Assembly (NCBI GenBank): GCA_046497225.1 | Contig: JAWOGA010000009.1 | Span: forward strand, 1-37,168 | DNA length: 37,168 bases | Direction: 5' to 3' | From: JAXHLG01 sp046497225 | GTDB lineage: Bacteria; Patescibacteriota; Minisyncoccia; Moranbacterales; DUUL01 | In this document: positions 25,144 to 33,031 of the stretch, piece after piece | Layout: each line of letters starts with the position of its first letter | Numbering within the stretch: position 1 is the first letter of the stretch | Translations under genes and position numbers: made by a program | The notes under the pieces: model-generated | What the model saw: the letters and a program-made list of their open reading frames with translations, nothing else | Told to the model about the DNA's origin: nothing | Database searches by the model: none

Positions 25144-26157
25144 ATGACTAAAGTTTTAGTTCTATTTTCTGGCGGATTGGATTCGCTGTTGGCTGTAAAG
25201 ATTTTGCAAAAACAGGGTTTGAAAGTGGAAGGAATTTGTTTTACAAGCAATTTTTTTGATTGCAAAAAAGCCCGGACAATAGCCGAAAGACATGGTATCA
25301 AAATTCATATACGAGATATAGGCAATGAAATGATTAATTTGGTTAAGAGTCCTTCCGAGGGTTTCGGTAAAAACTTGAATCCTTGTGTCGATTGTCATGC
25401 CTTGATGATTAAAATAGCAGGTAGTTTCGCAAAAAAGAAAGGTTTTGAAATTTTGGCTACAGGCGAGGTTCTGGGGCAGAGGCCTTTTTCGCAAAACAGA
25501 AAAGCCCTAGAAAAAGTTGCTGATAAATCAGGCTTTGAGGTATTAAGACCCCTGTCAGCTAAATTATTGAAGCAAACTTTGTTTGAAAAAAGAGGTTTAG
25601 TGAATAGAAATAAACTTTTGGATATTCAGGGAAGAAGTCGGGAAGCGCAAACTAAACTAATTGAAGAATGGGGCATTAGTGATTATGAGTCTCCTGCGGG
25701 AGGATGTCTCTTGACCGACCCGGGTTTTTCTTCAAGGCTGGAGCAAATGAAAGAGAAAATACCCGATTTTGACTATAAGGATGTGGAATTATTGAAATGG
25801 GGAAGAATTTTTTGGTTTTCAATAAAGGGAAGTCCGGTATTATTGGTTGTCGGAAGAAATGAAGAAGAAAATAATAAATTGGAACAACTTGCTGGCAGAG
25901 AAGATATTATTATAAAAACGCAATCGGTAACCGGGCCGATTGGTTTGTTGAGATCTTGGAATGTTTCAACTAATGAAATGGCTGCGCGTGAAGAAAGCGC
26001 AACTTTAAAAATTCCGGAAAAATTAAATCCTAAAGGTGAGGCCGAAAAAGAAAATAAGACATTAAAAGAAATTATAAAGAAAACAATGCTTTTGGTTGGC
26101 TGGTTTTCGGTGAAAGGAAGGGGCGAGGAAATTAAATTTTTGTTTTATGCTTCTTGA
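25144..26157 (+). CDS. ThiI/MnmA-like PP-loop ATPase with C-terminal NFACT-R-type domain, predicted tRNA thiolation enzyme
   Basis: 337 residues from the ATG at 25144; the open frame upstream runs through a terminator and is not likely coding. The PP-loop SGGLDSLLA (about 9-17) binds ATP for adenylation of a tRNA uridine. Cysteines occur in NPCVDCHALM and in PAGGCLLTD, fitting persulfide or metal roles. Residues about 215-300 (WGRIFWF...VLLVVGRNEEENNKL...GPIGLLRSW) resemble the NFACT-R RNA-binding domain. Such PP-loop/NFACT-R fusions have been predicted to act in tRNA 4-thiouridine formation; THUMP and rhodanese domains of classical ThiI are absent. The product modification is inferred, not shown. 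Confidence 0.75.
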   Translation: MTKVLVLFSGGLDSLLAVKILQKQGLKVEGICFTSNFFDCKKARTIAERHGIKIHIRDIGNEMINLVKSPSEGFGKNLNPCVDCHALMIKIAGSFAKKKGFEILATGEVLGQRPFSQNRKALEKVADKSGFEVLRPLSAKLLKQTLFEKRGLVNRNKLLDIQGRSREAQTKLIEEWGISDYESPAGGCLLTDPGFSSRLEQMKEKIPDFDYKDVELLKWGRIFWFSIKGSPVLLVVGRNEEENNKLEQLAGREDIIIKTQSVTGPIGLLRSWNVSTNEMAAREESATLKIPEKLNPKGEAEKENKTLKEIIKKTMLLVGWFSVKGRGEEIKFLFYAS

Positions 26158-26247
26158 AACAAAAAACTTCTTTGAGAAAAAACAAATTTCAAAAAAATGT
26201 TTATGGTTCTGCCAGAAATCAGAATATTCAAAAAGAATTTTCGTTTA

Positions 26248-27060
26248 TTATTGGGAATCTTTTAATTTTTGAAGACTATCGGGAAAATAAGAGGCGGTTA
26301 GGATGTTCATATCAAATAACCTAACGGCCGCTTTGAAGCTTCTTTCAGGATCTTCGTCGATAATAACAATATTGCTTATAGGTAAATCCTTTTTTCTTTT
26401 TTCCAGCTCTTCCAGCGGAATGTTAATAGAGTTTTTGATGTGATTAATTTTGAAATCTTCTTTTTTTCTAACATCCAGGAGTGTTATTTTTTCTCCTTTA
26501 TTAATTTTTTCCAATATTTCTTGTTTGCTTATTTCTTCCGCTTTAGCCGTGTCAATAGCAGAGGAAGGATCTCCGGAGGAAACAGTGGAGTATCCTTTTT
26601 GGAGGTAGTTCCTTAGACCGCCTTCCAAGCATCTGGCTTCAAAATCTTTCTGCATCATCCTCCTTGCAATTTCAATTCCTTTTTTAGTGGGAGTGCTTTC
26701 TATAACTATTACAATTTTATTTTTATCCAAATCCGGAATTTTTTCAGTTATTTTTTCATAAGGATAATTTGAGGAAGATTCTATGTGAAAGTTCTCATAA
26801 TCCTCATGAGGCCTGATGTCCAAGAGCGTATATTTTGGATTTCTAATAGCTTTTGCGGCCTCCGAAGGAGAGACCAGTAAAACTTCCGGCTTCTGATCGG
26901 AAATTTCTTGGTTTTTACTATTGGTTTCAAGATTGTCTTGACCTTCTTTTTCTTGGTTGCTAGCAGAATTTTTTAGAAAATATATAAAAACTACCGTTAA
27001 TAGCAAGAATACCAATATGAAAAAGACTATTGGCTGTTTCTTTTGGTTGATTTGTTTCAT
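26248..27060 (-). CDS. membrane-anchored tandem rhodanese-like protein without catalytic cysteines
   Basis: 270 residues. A single N-terminal membrane segment (about 10-29) predicts that the rest lies outside the cytoplasm. Two rhodanese-fold domains follow (about 62-150 and 175-268), each with the recognisable LLDIR/LLDVR...F...HI..S.N.P entry. At the place of the active-site loop, where active enzymes have a Cys, the first domain reads ESTPTKKG and the second DEDPERS, with no cysteine. The only Cys (in EARCLEGGL) is not in a loop position. Sulfur transfer is therefore unlikely; a binding role is possible. It is convergent with the PP-loop gene and 139 bp from the lipoprotein gene. Confidence 0.8.
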   Translation of the reverse strand: MKQINQKKQPIVFFILVFLLLTVVFIYFLKNSASNQEKEGQDNLETNSKNQEISDQKPEVLLVSPSEAAKAIRNPKYTLLDIRPHEDYENFHIESSSNYPYEKITEKIPDLDKNKIVIVIESTPTKKGIEIARRMMQKDFEARCLEGGLRNYLQKGYSTVSSGDPSSAIDTAKAEEISKQEILEKINKGEKITLLDVRKKEDFKINHIKNSINIPLEELEKRKKDLPISNIVIIDEDPERSFKAAVRLFDMNILTASYFPDSLQKLKDSQ

Positions 27061-27199
27061 CTTGGAATATTTTTAGTAGTTGATTGGATTCACAAATAAA
27101 CAATAGTTTTTAAATAAAAACCTTTTTTAGATGTTTGAGAAAATGAAAATTATTCTTCTAAAGAATTCAATACGAAGAGAATTTTTTCAGGTGTATTTT

Positions 27200-27925
27200 T
27201 TATTGGCAGCTCTCTAAGCATTTTTCTTTCGCCGCTCCGGAGAGGCTTTCGCATAAACTGCATGGATCTTGTTGTACCTCTTCCGGATTGCTGTTTTGTA
27301 TTCCGCTTTCCAGTTGCTTCATTTGCTGTGAGTAATCAATAAAATTAATTTCATCAGGCAATTGGAATTTGGATTCATTAACATCCCATTCTGAACAATT
27401 GAAATTAAAATCTTTACTTATGTCCATTGTTTTATTTTCGTTTGTTTGGCCTTCATTGTCTTCTTGGGATGTTTCTTTCGCTTGAGATTTTTTCATTTTT
27501 AATCCTGTTTCTGATTGAGAATTCCAGGAATAAATCCAATCTTGATCACCTATCGCGTAAACTTGCATTTTTGAAGGCTGGGTTAAGTTAATATCTTGAC
27601 GATATTTATTTCCCGAGATGTATATTACTCCGTCTCCGGACTGTTCGCTTTCTTCGCTAAAACTCCATTGGCATTTCAAATTTTTTTCTTTGGAGAGTAA
27701 GTCAAGAACAGAACCTTTGAAGTTATCTTCAATGGCTTGACCTTCCTTCTCTGTGTTTTCTCCGGCTTTTTTTTCTAAGCTTTTTTCGGAAGAATCATTT
27801 TCCATTGATTTTTGTTGGGATTGATTGTTTCCCGGAGCCGCATCTTTTTGATCTTCCTCTCCGCATCCGGAAAGAAGAACGGCTGCCGCAAAAACAACTG
27901 TAATCCCCAATATTTTTCTCTTCAT
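27200..27925 (-). CDS. putative lipoprotein with Cys-rich C-terminus
   Basis: 241 residues. A clear lipoprotein signal (LLSGC, lipidated Cys21) is followed by a long low-complexity Glu/Lys/Ser/Gln linker to about residue 70. The folded part (about 75-215) has alternating beta-strand patterns and aromatic residues (KCQWSFSE, GVIYISGNKYRQDI, QDWIYSWNS), reminiscent of LolA/LppX-type beta-sheet lipoproteins, but the match is not strong. The last 20 residues hold four cysteines (PCSLCES...KCLESC), likely disulfide-bonded outside the cell. AAAGAAG precedes the ATG as a plausible Shine-Dalgarno. Function unknown. Confidence 0.75.
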   Translation of the reverse strand: MKRKILGITVVFAAAVLLSGCGEEDQKDAAPGNNQSQQKSMENDSSEKSLEKKAGENTEKEGQAIEDNFKGSVLDLLSKEKNLKCQWSFSEESEQSGDGVIYISGNKYRQDINLTQPSKMQVYAIGDQDWIYSWNSQSETGLKMKKSQAKETSQEDNEGQTNENKTMDISKDFNFNCSEWDVNESKFQLPDEINFIDYSQQMKQLESGIQNSNPEEVQQDPCSLCESLSGAAKEKCLESCQ

Positions 27926-28065
27926 ATTTCTTCTTTAATTTTTAATTACCTTTGGAGTTTATGAATTTCAATGAATGAAAATCCAATACTCCTATTTTAA
28001 AAATGGTTAGCTAAAATTAAATTTATTTATTATTTGGGGTAATTCAACTAAGTGGTTGCCATTTC

Positions 28066-29025
28066 TTATTTAAGTTGGCTGCCTATGAAATCTTGATGTC
28101 CGTTTATAAAGTCTGCAATAGAGGCTGATTTTTTGCCCTCTAATTGAATCTCTAATGGAAGAATAGCACCTTTGCCTGTTTGAATGCAAATATTTCCTGA
28201 GCTGTTTTGGAAAACCTTCCCCGGGGGGTGTTGCGAGTCTTCTTTACTGTAACTTACCTCCCATAAAGATATTTTTTTAAGAAATCCCTCTTTTTCCCAA
28301 AAGCAATAAATTCCGGGCCATCCGTAGAAAGCTCGAAATTTATTATAAATCTCCTCAGTCGAGGAAGACCAGAAAATTTGTCCGTCTTTTTTGCTGATTA
28401 ACCTGGTTAAAGTGGCTTGTCGGTGATCTTGATCTTTAGCTTTTATTTCTTTGTTTAGATATTCTTCCAATTTTTTTGTTAAAAAGGCATTAGTTAAATC
28501 AATTAGCTTTTTTTCCAATGTCGGGTAAATATCATCTTTTTCTATTTTTAATTTTTTTTGAAAAAAAACCGGTCCGGCATCTACTTCTTTGTTCATTTCC
28601 ATAAAAGAAACCCCGGTTTCCTTATGGTCTTGCAGTAATGCCGTTTGGATGGGGGACGGTCCTCTTAATTGGGGAAGGAGAGAGGGGTGGATATTTATGC
28701 ATCCGTATTTAGGCATTTTTATTATTTCTTCCGGAATAATTAAGCCGTAAGAGGCTACAATAATTAAGTCAGGTTGAATTTCTTGAAATTCTTGAAATTC
28801 CTCTGCTCCGATAGTTTCAAATTCCTTGACTTGGATATTTTTTTCTACTGCTAAGTTTTTAACATCGGTAGGCTTGAGAAATTTTTTTCTTCCGGTCGGT
28901 CTGTCCGGCTGCGTGACTACCGTTTGCGCTTTGATATTCTCATTTAAAAGATTTCTTAAGATTTCTTTGGCAAAAAAAGAAGTTCCAAAAAAAACTATTT
29001 TAGCGCTATCAAGTGTTTTTTTCAT
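28066..29025 (-). CDS. fmt: methionyl-tRNA formyltransferase
   Basis: Formylates initiator Met-tRNA with 10-formyl-tetrahydrofolate. The 319 residues start with the KIVFFGTSFFAKEIL fold entry. The catalytic motif NIHPSLLPQLRGPSPIQTAL carries Asn111 and His113; Asp149 lies in NKEVDAGP, completing the catalytic triad. The C-terminal OB-like domain (about 210-319) is present. The gene lies 72 bp downstream of def on the same strand, the classical def-fmt pairing. Confidence 0.96.
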   Translation of the reverse strand: MKKTLDSAKIVFFGTSFFAKEILRNLLNENIKAQTVVTQPDRPTGRKKFLKPTDVKNLAVEKNIQVKEFETIGAEEFQEFQEIQPDLIIVASYGLIIPEEIIKMPKYGCINIHPSLLPQLRGPSPIQTALLQDHKETGVSFMEMNKEVDAGPVFFQKKLKIEKDDIYPTLEKKLIDLTNAFLTKKLEEYLNKEIKAKDQDHRQATLTRLISKKDGQIFWSSSTEEIYNKFRAFYGWPGIYCFWEKEGFLKKISLWEVSYSKEDSQHPPGKVFQNSSGNICIQTGKGAILPLEIQLEGKKSASIADFINGHQDFIGSQLK

Positions 29026-29097
29026 AAGGCAGTTTTTAATAATTTTATCAAAGTTGTTTTTATTGCCGGCTGATTTTTGGTGATTAAAGAGAAACGC

Positions 29098-29559
29098 TTA
29101 GTCAAGTTTTTGAGGACTTTCTCCTTCTTCAACTTTATCTACTATCAAAACGCCGTTTAAATGGTCTACTTCATGTTGGATTGCTCTTGCTAACAATCCT
29201 TTGGCTCTTATGATTTGTTTTTTCCCGTTGACATCAGTGGCTTTTACTTTAATTCTCTTAGCTCTTTCTATTTGCATAAACTTCCCGGGAAAAGAAAGGC
29301 AGCCTTCTTCCATTGAAACTGCTTCCTTGGAAAGACTTTTTATTTCCGGATTCATTAATACAAATAATTCGTTTTCAATCTCTATTAAGCATAATTTTAA
29401 ATTTTTGCCCACCTGCGGAGCGGCTAAGCCTAGTCCGTTGTTTGACCTCAGGGTTTGCGTCATGTCCAGAATGAGTTGTTTTATTTCAGGAGCTGTTGGG
29501 TCTTTAATTTCTTGATTTTTTTCTCTAAGAATAGAATCGGGATATTTGACTATGTTCAT
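29098..29559 (-). CDS. def: peptide deformylase
   Basis: Removes the N-formyl group from nascent proteins. 153 residues from the ATG at 29559; a longer in-frame start at 29604 would overlap the end of priA and add 15 residues before the conserved NIVKYPDSILR opening. All three family motifs are intact: GLGLAAPQVG (42-51), EGCLSFPG (Cys87, metal ligand) and QHEVDHLNG (His129, Glu130, His133). The start codon is only 4 bp beyond the priA stop, so the two are translated from one mRNA. Confidence 0.97.
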   Translation of the reverse strand: MNIVKYPDSILREKNQEIKDPTAPEIKQLILDMTQTLRSNNGLGLAAPQVGKNLKLCLIEIENELFVLMNPEIKSLSKEAVSMEEGCLSFPGKFMQIERAKRIKVKATDVNGKKQIIRAKGLLARAIQHEVDHLNGVLIVDKVEEGESPQKLD

Positions 29560-29563
29560 GTGA

Positions 29564-31546
29564 CTAAAAAATATTTTCCGGATCGGGGTTAATTGCCCAA
29601 TCATCGGAAATTTTAATTAAATAATTACCAAGTTTTGAATTGTCCGAAATAGGTTTTTGGGTTTTTATGAGAACATTTTTTATTCTTCTATTTCTGACAA
29701 ATTCAATATTGCTATAATAAGGCTCTAAAACATCTACTTCTTTGTCTTTTTCGGTTATTTTTATAATTTGATTATAAACCTTGTTCACGTTTTTTTCAAC
29801 CAATTCTTTGTTTTTATCTTTGTAGGTCAGTTTGTAAATTGCCCCAAAAGGAGGATAGCTCAGAGCTTTTCTTTTTTCAAGCTCTTCTTCCAGAAACGCT
29901 TTCCAATTCCATTCTTTTAGGTGTTTTAAGAGAGGATTTTCCGGTTGGTATGTTTGAATAATTGATTTTCCGGACTCATTTTCGTTGTTTTTGTCCGGGC
30001 GGTTGACTCTCCCGGATAGTTGAAAAATTCCTCCAAGCCATCTTTCGTCAAAGCGGAAATCGCTTTTACCCATCCACTTATCCGCATTTAAAATTCCCGT
30101 CATAGCTAAGTTTTTTAAATCAAATCCTTTAGATATCACCTGAGTTCCGACAAGAAGGTCCAATTTTCCGGTGTAAAAATCTTTAAATATCATTTCTCTA
30201 GCCTCCTTTTTTTCCAGGGTGGTTCTATCTATGACAGCGATGCGGGATTTGGGAAATAAGTTTTGAAGCTCTTCGGCTACCGACTCTGTTCCGAATCCTA
30301 TATTGACCAATCTAAAACTTTTGCATTTTGGACATTGGGAAAGGGAAGATGTTTTATAGCTGCAATGAAGGCATTTGAATTTGTCTTTAACGCTTATTAA
30401 ACTTGTTGAGCAATTCGGGCATTTGAGAATTTTTTTACAATCGCTGCACATTACCGCTTTGCTTTTTCCTCTTCCGGGAACCATTATTATGCCGGTTTTG
30501 TTGAGTTGGACAGTCTTTTTGAGAGCTTCCGTTATTTCGGTAGAGAATATAAAGCCTGTTTTGCTTTTTTGAAAATTCTTTCTTAAATCTGCCAGCTCAA
30601 TTTCCGGTTTTTTTGCTTTTAAATTTTTTTTGTTTAGCATGGGAAGCTTTAAAAGAGATATTTTTTTGTCTAAAGCTTTTTGGTAAACTTCCGGGGAAGG
30701 TGTGGCTGAAGAGAAAACCAGTCCGGATTGATGGATATCGGAGATTTTTTCCGCTGTCCACCTTGTGTGGTAATAAGGCGCTTTATCCCATTGCTTATGG
30801 GAAACGTCCTGCTCTTCCTCTACCGCGATGAAGCCCAAATTTTTAAAAGGATAAAAACACCCGATTTTAGTGGAAATTAAGATGTCTACTTCTCCATTTT
30901 TAATTCTTTGCCAAATGGATGTCTTTTCTGAATTTTTTAAGCCGGAATGAAGTAGAGCGACTTTGCGTTTTTTAAATCTTTTTTGATATCTTTCAATCTC
31001 TTGATGAGAAAGAAATATTTCCGGCAATAAAACAAGCGATTGCCGGTTTTTCTTTAAATTATTCTCTATTGATTTCATTATCACTTCTGTTTTGCCTGAT
31101 GAGGCCGGACCAAAAAGAAGAAATTTGCCTGAAGGAGCTTTTTTGATTCTCTCTGCCGCCTCTTTTTGTTTGGGGGTGAGGGTGATCTTTTCTTCTGTTT
31201 TTTCCATGGCATTATTCTTTTCTCGTATTTTTGACCTGTTTTTGGTGAGCATCGGAATGAAAAGTTTTAGAACTATTCCCAAAGGAGTGAAGTAAAAGCG
31301 GGAAATTTCTTTGGCAAGCTTCCATTGATGCTCAGAAAGAGCGTCTTTTTCCAAAACTTTTTTTATTGGCTTAGTATAAAAAACCGGTTTTTTGGTTTTT
31401 CTGTAAACAACTCCTTTTGTGGTTTTGTTGCGGAAATCAATTGAAACTAAATCCCCCTTGGATAAATTTTCTTTAGATTTATAAGTGAAATAAGGTTTTC
31501 TGGAGAGGGAAATTTTAATCAAAGGAATAACTTCGAAATAATTCAT
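29564..31546 (-). CDS. priA: primosomal protein N' (PriA) with altered helicase motif II
   Basis: Restarts stalled replication forks. The 660-residue protein has the 3'-DNA-binding domain (about 1-100), Walker A GPASSGKTE (146-154), and the Cys-rich zinc module (four CxxC pairs between CSDCKKILKC and QCPKCKS). Motifs GTQVISKGFDLKN and QLSGRVNRPDK lie in the second helicase lobe. Motif II, normally DEEHD, reads EEEQD (243-247), and motif VI, normally GRAGR, reads GRVNR. ATP-dependent unwinding may be weakened, although the fold is complete. It is the first gene of priA-def-fmt. Confidence 0.93.
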   Translation of the reverse strand: MNYFEVIPLIKISLSRKPYFTYKSKENLSKGDLVSIDFRNKTTKGVVYRKTKKPVFYTKPIKKVLEKDALSEHQWKLAKEISRFYFTPLGIVLKLFIPMLTKNRSKIREKNNAMEKTEEKITLTPKQKEAAERIKKAPSGKFLLFGPASSGKTEVIMKSIENNLKKNRQSLVLLPEIFLSHQEIERYQKRFKKRKVALLHSGLKNSEKTSIWQRIKNGEVDILISTKIGCFYPFKNLGFIAVEEEQDVSHKQWDKAPYYHTRWTAEKISDIHQSGLVFSSATPSPEVYQKALDKKISLLKLPMLNKKNLKAKKPEIELADLRKNFQKSKTGFIFSTEITEALKKTVQLNKTGIIMVPGRGKSKAVMCSDCKKILKCPNCSTSLISVKDKFKCLHCSYKTSSLSQCPKCKSFRLVNIGFGTESVAEELQNLFPKSRIAVIDRTTLEKKEAREMIFKDFYTGKLDLLVGTQVISKGFDLKNLAMTGILNADKWMGKSDFRFDERWLGGIFQLSGRVNRPDKNNENESGKSIIQTYQPENPLLKHLKEWNWKAFLEEELEKRKALSYPPFGAIYKLTYKDKNKELVEKNVNKVYNQIIKITEKDKEVDVLEPYYSNIEFVRNRRIKNVLIKTQKPISDNSKLGNYLIKISDDWAINPDPENIF

Positions 31547-31625
31547 TAATTGCTTATTATTGGTTTAGTAGATGCATTTTATCATCTTTTATGTTTTTTT
31601 TATAGGTGTATTTTAATAAAAAAGA

Positions 31626-31632
31626 CGAAAGT
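31626..31632. repeat. candidate target-site duplication, left copy
   Basis: CGAAAGT is repeated at 32968-32974, just outside the opposite end of the insertion sequence. Seven matching bases in an AT-rich region are only moderate evidence. Confidence 0.4.
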
Positions 31633-31637
31633 CGTGA

Positions 31638-31694
31638 TACATCATTTAAAAACCTTACTTTATAGAGAGTCGATAAATCATTTAAAACCTTACC
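31638..31694 (+). repeat. left end of the insertion sequence: two tandem 21-bp sites
   Basis: Copies at 31638-31658 and 31674-31694 (36-bp period) read TA(C/A)ATCATTT-AAAA-CCTTAC. They match, in inverted orientation, the pair at the right end. They are probably transposase-binding sites. Confidence 0.85.
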
Positions 31695-31739
31695 GAGACT
31701 AACAATTAACAGCATCTGTTTTAAAGGATTAATAATATT

Positions 31740-32876
31740 CTAGATCTTTGATAATTTTTTATCAATATTTCTCCTAAGTTCAGCTGGATTAAGTTGGGAA
31801 TATATTGCTCTTAACGCCTCTTTCTTTTTCTCTGGATAATTCTTGTCCTCCAAAAGCCTCTGAAAAGGAGTCCTGGGCTTATCGAATTTCTTAACGATCT
31901 TTGTTCCCATTCTTTTCTTGGAAACAAGTTTTTTGTTGGGAATAAAGAAATTTTTGTACAGCCTCCATTCCTGGCAATAGAGATCATTAAGTTTTTTTAA
32001 ATGATGATCTTCCTCCAATCTCTGATAGCCGATCAGCTTTCTGACATGAGTATAATTCTTCTGTTCAATGTGGGCATTGTCATTTTTCTTGTAAGGCCTT
32101 CCTCTGGTAAATTCGATCTCCCTTGCCCGGCAATAGTTAAACAGCTGCCAGTTGATGAATTCTCCTCCATTATCCGGGTCTATTCCCAGAAGATCAAAAG
32201 GAAGCCTCCCTTTAATATCATCCAATCCCTTAATGATTCTTTTCTCCGCTTTTCCCATAACAGCTATTGACTCAGTCCACTGGGACAGGATATCCGTATA
32301 GGTCAACGAACAGACAAATTCTCCCGAAGCGGAGTTTCCGCAATGCGCCACTGTATCCAGCTCTCCAAAGCCCAGCCTCTTCTCGTTCCAGCAGGAAGTA
32401 CTGATTGGAATTTTGCCCTGGAGGGATCCGGGCTTAGTAGAGGAAAGAATTTTTCTTTTCAATTCCCCCTTAGACTTTTTCAGTCTTCTATCGATCGTAG
32501 AAGAGGATATTTTTAACAGCTTTTGCTTAACGCCTCTTGGAAAAGAAATTTCTTTGCAATGCTCCAAAACTCTGATATATTCTCTCATCATCGGCTCCAG
32601 ATTTTGTCCGCAAGGATAGTCAAAAATCCTCCAGACTTTCTTAAGATAATAGATTGCTTCCATTCCATAATATTCTTTCCTTTTCCTGTTTATCGGATTA
32701 ACATAATCAAGATCTACTTTCGCCGACAGCCTCTCTGTTAAATATTTTCTGTGCATTCCGGTATTAGCGCATAGTTCATCCAATATTTTGACCTTCTCTG
32801 CTCTAGTCGATTCTAGGTATCTATCCTTGACTTTCTTGATTAATTCTTTTCTAGAGGGTAAACTCATTTTTTTCAT
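31740..32876 (-). CDS. DDE (rve-type) transposase
   Basis: 378 residues. An N-terminal helix-turn-helix region (about 1-60, with TGMHRKYLTERL) is followed by an integrase-core catalytic domain. The catalytic acids can be assigned as Asp174 (GELDTVAHCG), Asp235 (DPDNGGEF) and Glu271 (NAHIEQKN); the last two have 35 residues between them, the classical D-D-35-E spacing. This places it with IS481/IS1202-like integrase-core transposases; the exact IS family is not certain. All catalytic residues and the frame are intact. The ATG at 32876 lies inside a hairpin (32875-32908). Confidence 0.92.
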   Translation of the reverse strand: MKKMSLPSRKELIKKVKDRYLESTRAEKVKILDELCANTGMHRKYLTERLSAKVDLDYVNPINRKRKEYYGMEAIYYLKKVWRIFDYPCGQNLEPMMREYIRVLEHCKEISFPRGVKQKLLKISSSTIDRRLKKSKGELKRKILSSTKPGSLQGKIPISTSCWNEKRLGFGELDTVAHCGNSASGEFVCSLTYTDILSQWTESIAVMGKAEKRIIKGLDDIKGRLPFDLLGIDPDNGGEFINWQLFNYCRAREIEFTRGRPYKKNDNAHIEQKNYTHVRKLIGYQRLEEDHHLKKLNDLYCQEWRLYKNFFIPNKKLVSKKRMGTKIVKKFDKPRTPFQRLLEDKNYPEKKKEALRAIYSQLNPAELRRNIDKKLSKI

Positions 32877-32908
32877 AGAGATAACTATTAATTGTTAGCT
32901 ATCTCTAT
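32875..32908 (-). promoter_or_regulatory. hairpin covering the transposase start codon
   Basis: ATAGAGATA (32875-32883) and TATCTCTAT (32900-32908) form a perfect 9-bp stem. After one mismatch a CTA/TAG pairing extends it inward. In transposase mRNA the ATG overlaps the end of the 3' arm, so transcripts entering from outside the element could fold to hide it. Confidence 0.6.
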
Positions 32909-32964
32909 GGTAAGGTTTTTTGTGATTTACCGACTAGGGCTAGGGTAAGGTTTTGGATGATTTA
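32909..32964 (-). repeat. right end of the insertion sequence: two tandem 21-bp sites
   Basis: Copies at 32909-32929 and 32944-32964 (35-bp period), each GGTAAGGTTTT-N3-TGATTTA in plus orientation, the inverse of the left-end sites. Confidence 0.85.
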
Positions 32965-32967
32965 CTT

Positions 32968-32974
32968 CGAAAGT
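32968..32974. repeat. candidate target-site duplication, right copy
   Basis: CGAAAGT, matching 31626-31632. It directly abuts the TTGACA of the next promoter. Confidence 0.4.
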
Positions 32975-33003
32975 TTGACAAATTTTTTTTATTTTGTTAT
33001 TAT
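32975..33003 (+). promoter_or_regulatory. promoter of the unknown two-gene operon
   Basis: TTGACA (32975-32980), exactly 17 nt, TATTAT (32998-33003). Predicted start near 33010 gives a leader of about 240 nt before the 437-codon gene. The -35 box starts one base after the candidate IS target duplication. Confidence 0.75.
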
Positions 33004-33031
33004 TCACACTGTTGCTTAATAAAACTTATTT

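Larger units (their letters stand above)
31633..32967 (-). mobile_element. insertion sequence with single DDE transposase (about 1.3 kb)
   Basis: Bounded by candidate CGAAAGT duplications. Each end holds two copies of a 21-bp site with core TAAATCA-N3-AAAACCTTACC, pointing inward, 36 bp apart on the left and 35 bp apart on the right. Inside the inner copies both ends also share CTAACAATTAA. The element carries one complete transposase gene. It sits between priA and the promoter of the unknown two-gene unit. It is intact by all visible signs, so recent activity is possible. Confidence 0.85.

Noticed and set aside
26248..27060. Sulfur relay between the rhodanese protein and the PP-loop enzyme
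   Set aside because: The two genes are convergent, the rhodanese domains are outside the cell and both lack the persulfide cysteine.
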